A DNA stretch of 9,882 nucleotides from Myxococcota bacterium (GTDB taxonomy: Bacteria > Myxococcota_C > UBA6777), in the NCBI GenBank assembly GCA_963169055.1, contig CAUJFU010000377.1:1-9882 (forward strand), in the 5' to 3' direction. Every line of letters starts with the position of its first letter. The first letter of the stretch is position 1. Positions 7,326 through 9,882 of the stretch are shown piece by piece. Made by a program: the position numbers and the translations under genes. The notes below the pieces were generated by a model. It was not told the origin of the DNA and ran no database searches. It saw only the letters and a program-made list of their open reading frames with translations.

Positions 7326-8426
7326 GTGAAAAGATATCTCGGAACCATCGGCTTGTGGTTGATGTTTGGCGCCGTCTTGATCGGTGGAGTCTTGAGGCCC
7401 GTCAGGCAGGTCGCACCGAAAGAAGTGCAGAAGATCTTGCGTGTCGGCTTGGTGCTGTCGGTAGGTGGGCGAGGAGACCAATCCTTCAATGACTCCGCCT
7501 ATGAAGGTTTGATGGAAGCGCAACGCTTATTTCGTGGGGTACAAGTCCGATATTCGGAACCTCGCGAAAATGCAGCAGCGAGGCACGACATCGAAAACTT
7601 CGCCAAACAAGGCTTTGATCTGATCATCGGCGTCGGATTTTTGATGGCTCGTGCAGTCGAAGATATCGCGACCCAATACCCACGCCAACGCTTCGCGATC
7701 ATCGATTCGGTGGTGAGGCGCCCCAACGTGGCCTCTTTGGTGTTCCAAGAACACGAAGGCTCCTATCTTGCGGGTATGTTGGCTGCGCTAGCCACCCAAA
7801 CAGGCCGCGTCGCCTTTCTCGGCGGCATGGATGTTCCGCTGATCCGCAAGTTCGGAGCGGGCTTTCGCCAAGGGGTGTTGGAGACTCGCCCCAACACCCC
7901 CGTGATGATCGGCTATGTCAGCGCCTCTCCCAAAGGCTTCCATGATCCCGATGGCGGGGAAAAGATCGCGACCACTTTTTTTGGAAAAGGAGCCGATATC
8001 ATCTTCCACGCAGCCGGTTCTTCGGGACATGGCGCGATCAAAGCCGCACGAACATGGAACAAGCAGCAAACGAACCCGCTCAAAAAACGCTACATTATCG
8101 GGGTGGATGGAAACCAAGACGCGCTCGCTCCCGGCTCGGTCTTGACCTCCATGGTCAAGCGCGTCAACGTCGCAGTCTTCGAGATCATCAAGCTACTCTT
8201 GCTCCAACGCTTCGAGGGACGAGTGTTCCGTTATGGCCTTGCAGAGGGCGGTGTAGACGTCACCGATGCGCGTTTTGCACGCGATCGTCTGCCCAAAGAC
8301 TTTATGAGCCTTCTCCAAAAACAGCGACTTGCGATCATCCAAGGCAAGATCCACGTCTCACCGACGTTTCCTGAGACCACCACCTCACAACCCACCGCGA
8401 TCCACAAATCCACAAAAACGCCCTAA
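7326..8426 (+). CDS. BMP/PnrA-family ABC transporter substrate-binding protein (probable purine nucleoside binding)
   Basis: 366 residues from GTG, close to the usual length of this family (BmpA, TmpC/PnrA, YufN). A basic N-terminus (KRY) and hydrophobic segment (about 5-23, ending AVLIGG) look like a signal or anchor. Family landmarks are GGRGDQSFNDSAYEG (47-61), the ADIIFHAAGSSGHGAIKAA segment, FLGGMDVPLIRKFGAGF, EHEGSYLAGMLAA and IIGVDGNQDALAPGSVLTSM with the following VKRVNVAVFEI. Known members bind purine nucleosides in the periplasm and deliver them to an ABC importer. The exact ligand here is inferred. The oddity is that there is no cysteine after the hydrophobic segment, whereas BMP proteins are typically lipoproteins, so this one may be soluble periplasmic or anchored by its N-terminal helix. 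The ABC ATPase gene follows after 77 bp on the same strand. Confidence 0.88.
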   Translation: MKRYLGTIGLWLMFGAVLIGGVLRPVRQVAPKEVQKILRVGLVLSVGGRGDQSFNDSAYEGLMEAQRLFRGVQVRYSEPRENAAARHDIENFAKQGFDLIIGVGFLMARAVEDIATQYPRQRFAIIDSVVRRPNVASLVFQEHEGSYLAGMLAALATQTGRVAFLGGMDVPLIRKFGAGFRQGVLETRPNTPVMIGYVSASPKGFHDPDGGEKIATTFFGKGADIIFHAAGSSGHGAIKAARTWNKQQTNPLKKRYIIGVDGNQDALAPGSVLTSMVKRVNVAVFEIIKLLLLQRFEGRVFRYGLAEGGVDVTDARFARDRLPKDFMSLLQKQRLAIIQGKIHVSPTFPETTTSQPTAIHKSTKTP

Positions 8427-8503
8427 CGATCGGATCATTCGACTGTTGAGGATGCAATACCCCACGCCCTCACAACCGCCGATCACGCAAAGGAGCGCTC
8501 CAG
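8427..8503 (+). other. 77-bp gap between binding-protein and ATPase genes
   Basis: Contains no gene and no hairpin followed by a T-run, so the two genes are probably co-transcribed. GATCGG near 8428 and CCGATC near 8478 are inverted but far apart and unlikely to matter. The gap ends in the ATPase ribosome-binding site. Confidence 0.6.
8489..8501 (+). promoter_or_regulatory. Shine-Dalgarno of the ATPase gene inside a 10-bp palindrome
   Basis: AAAGGAG (8489-8495) lies 8 bases before the ATG at 8504, an excellent ribosome-binding site. GGAGCGCTCC (8492-8501) is a perfect palindrome including the GGAG core. It has no loop of its own, so it is more likely a duplex or protein site than a hairpin, or chance. 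Confidence 0.6.
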
Positions 8504-9882
8504 ATGCCCAACCCAACCCCTCTTACCGAACAATCCCGCTCTTCGGCTGCTTCGCTCTCTTCGTCTGTGTTGCTGGGGCTTCATCAGATCACCTGCCGAT
8601 TCCCCAACGGCTTCGTCGCCAACCAATCCATCGACCTACACATTCAAAAAGGTAGTGTACACGCCCTCTTAGGAGAAAATGGCGCAGGAAAATCCACCTT
8701 AATGAAGATCGCCTTCGGGATGCTTCAACCCACCCAAGGCTTCCTCTCATGGAAAGGCCAGCCGATCACCTTTCGCTCAGCCGCCGATGCAAAAGCCTGT
8801 GGCGTCGGTATGGTTCATCAACACTTTATGTTGGTTCCCACCTTGCGTGTCTGGGAAAATCTCGTACTCGGACAAGAAACCTTCGCTTTTGGGTGGCTTA
8901 CCCCACAGCGTGCTCGCCACAAGATCCAACAACTCGCCGCTCGCTACGGGATGGAGATCGATGTGGACGCGTACGCAGGCGACCTCTCTGTCGGTCAACA
9001 ACAACGCGTCGAGATCCTCAAAGCCCTCTACCGCCAGATCGATCTCTTGATCCTTGACGAACCCACCGCTGTCCTCACACCCCAAGAGATCGACACCTTG
9101 TTTGCGAGTCTCCGCCAACTCGTTTCAGACGGACTCACCATCCTTTTTATCTCCCATAAACTCCGCGAGGTTCGCGCTCTCGCCGACACCGTCAGCGTCC
9201 TACGACGCGGGCAAAAAGTGGACGAAGGCTCCATCGCCGAGATGGACGACGAACGCATCACTCGCGCCATGATCGGTCGCATCCCCTCCCCTCCCCAAAA
9301 AACACCCCGCACTGCAACCCTCCCTGTCTTCGAGATCCGCGATATCTCCGTTCCAAGAACCCCATCACAGCAGGCGATCCGCGACCTATCGCTTACCATC
9401 CACGCAGGCGAGATCGTCGGCATCGCAGGCGTCGAAGGAAACGGCCAACACGAATTGATCGAGGCCATCGTCGGCTTACGCCCCATCAGCGCAGGTTCCT
9501 TGTATCTCGCACCCTCCGACATCTTGACATCTAACGCTCATTCCTCCCTATCATCCGAAGTTTTAGCATCTAGCACCCATTCCTCCCATCCATCCGACAT
9601 CTCGACACCCAACGCCCATTCCTCCCTTCCATCCGACATCTCGACACCCAACGCTCATTCTTCCCTATCATCCAACATTTCTACACCCAACACCCATTCT
9701 TCCCATCCATCCGACATTTCCGCCCACGCTATCCGAGATGCCACGCCTCCCGCCACTTCCGCACGCGCCCCCTTCCACACGCTGTCGACAACACAGCGAT
9801 TGGCCGCAGGGATGGCTTATGTCCCCGAAGATCGGCAACATCACGGTGTTGTCATGGATCACACGATCCAAGAAAATCTGCT
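8504..9882 (+). CDS. Double-domain sugar/nucleoside-type ABC transporter ATP-binding protein (YufO/NupO-like), 3' truncated
   Basis: 459 complete codons before the window ends; family members are about 510 residues, and this one would be longer because of an insertion. A Ser-rich extension of about 22 residues precedes the first nucleotide-binding domain. NBD1 has Walker A GENGAGKST (57-65), Q-loop VHQHF (Gln106), signature LSVGQQQ (161-167), Walker B LLILDEP (181-187) and switch His218. NBD2 starts near 275 and has the degenerate Walker A GVEGNGQHE (309-317), where Gln replaces the catalytic Lys as is usual in this subfamily, followed later by YVPEDR. Between GSLYL (331-335) and TTQRLAAGMAYVPEDR lies an insertion of about 85 residues, mostly five 13-residue repeats (338-402). 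The role is ATP-driven energising of solute import at the inner membrane, with the neighbouring BMP protein as receptor. Two permease genes are expected just beyond the window. Confidence 0.92.
   Translation, partial: MPNPTPLTEQSRSSAASLSSSVLLGLHQITCRFPNGFVANQSIDLHIQKGSVHALLGENGAGKSTLMKIAFGMLQPTQGFLSWKGQPITFRSAADAKACGVGMVHQHFMLVPTLRVWENLVLGQETFAFGWLTPQRARHKIQQLAARYGMEIDVDAYAGDLSVGQQQRVEILKALYRQIDLLILDEPTAVLTPQEIDTLFASLRQLVSDGLTILFISHKLREVRALADTVSVLRRGQKVDEGSIAEMDDERITRAMIGRIPSPPQKTPRTATLPVFEIRDISVPRTPSQQAIRDLSLTIHAGEIVGIAGVEGNGQHELIEAIVGLRPISAGSLYLAPSDILTSNAHSSLSSEVLASSTHSSHPSDISTPNAHSSLPSDISTPNAHSSLSSNISTPNTHSSHPSDISAHAIRDATPPATSARAPFHTLSTTQRLAAGMAYVPEDRQHHGVVMDHTIQENL
9515..9709 (+). repeat. 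Five in-frame 39-bp tandem repeats (minisatellite) within the ATPase gene
   Basis: Units are 9515-9553, 9554-9592, 9593-9631, 9632-9670 and 9671-9709. A sixth begins at 9710 (TCCGACATTTC) and then diverges. Each unit encodes 13 residues; units three and four read SDISTPNAHSSLP and SDISTPNAHSSLS, and the others are diverged versions. The length is a multiple of three, so the frame is kept through all five. The coding strand is C-rich and nearly free of G here, unlike the flanking gene. The peptide is Ser/Thr/His/Pro/Asn-rich and probably disordered. Confidence 0.95.

Noticed and set aside
9028-9522. 164-codon open frame on the minus strand
   Set aside because: Antisense to the ABC ATPase, whose motifs are intact on the plus strand.
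9515-9722. Repeat array as a disruption that makes the ATPase a pseudogene
   Set aside because: The array length is a multiple of three and the frame continues into an intact VPEDR motif, so the gene looks functional up to the window end.

Overview
The window appears to come from a Gram-negative bacterium of moderate GC content (roughly 50-55% by eye). A long secreted lipoprotein with Cys-rich ends, PKD domains and IPT/TIG repeats suggests a Myxococcota or other 'deltaproteobacterial' lineage. That placement is an inference from protein style, not from a marker gene.

Layout. Positions 1-225 hold no convincing gene but carry two copies of a 29-bp direct repeat, the second ending in a perfect stem-loop. 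Positions 226-6953 hold a tight three-gene operon on the minus strand. Transcription runs right to left: (i) a 1262-residue surface lipoprotein with two PKD-like and about ten IPT/TIG-like modules (3165-6953); (ii) a family 2 glycosyltransferase like dolichyl/polyprenyl-phosphate glucose synthase (2336-3163), starting one base after the lipoprotein stop; (iii) a polytopic GT-C-like membrane protein with a C-terminal soluble domain (226-2343), overlapping gene ii by 8 bp. A lipid-phosphate sugar synthase coupled to a GT-C-like membrane protein is the usual pairing for sugar transfer on the outer side of the inner membrane. The lipoprotein is the obvious candidate partner or substrate, but nothing in the sequence proves this.

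A 372-bp divergent intergenic region (6954-7325) separates this operon from a plus-strand operon. The first plus-strand gene (7326-8426, GTG start) is a BMP/PnrA-family substrate-binding protein, the family that binds purine nucleosides, but it lacks the usual lipobox cysteine. The second (8504 to the window end, 3' truncated) is a double-domain ABC ATPase of the YufO/NupO type, which normally energises import with two permeases expected just downstream. Together they look like a nucleoside uptake system.

The most unusual feature is an in-frame array of five 39-bp tandem repeats (9515-9709) in the second nucleotide-binding domain of this ATPase. It adds a Ser/Thr/His/Pro/Asn-rich, probably disordered loop of about 85 residues between the degenerate Walker A and the VPEDR motif. 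I see no CRISPR array, tRNA, rRNA, transposase or defence gene in the window.
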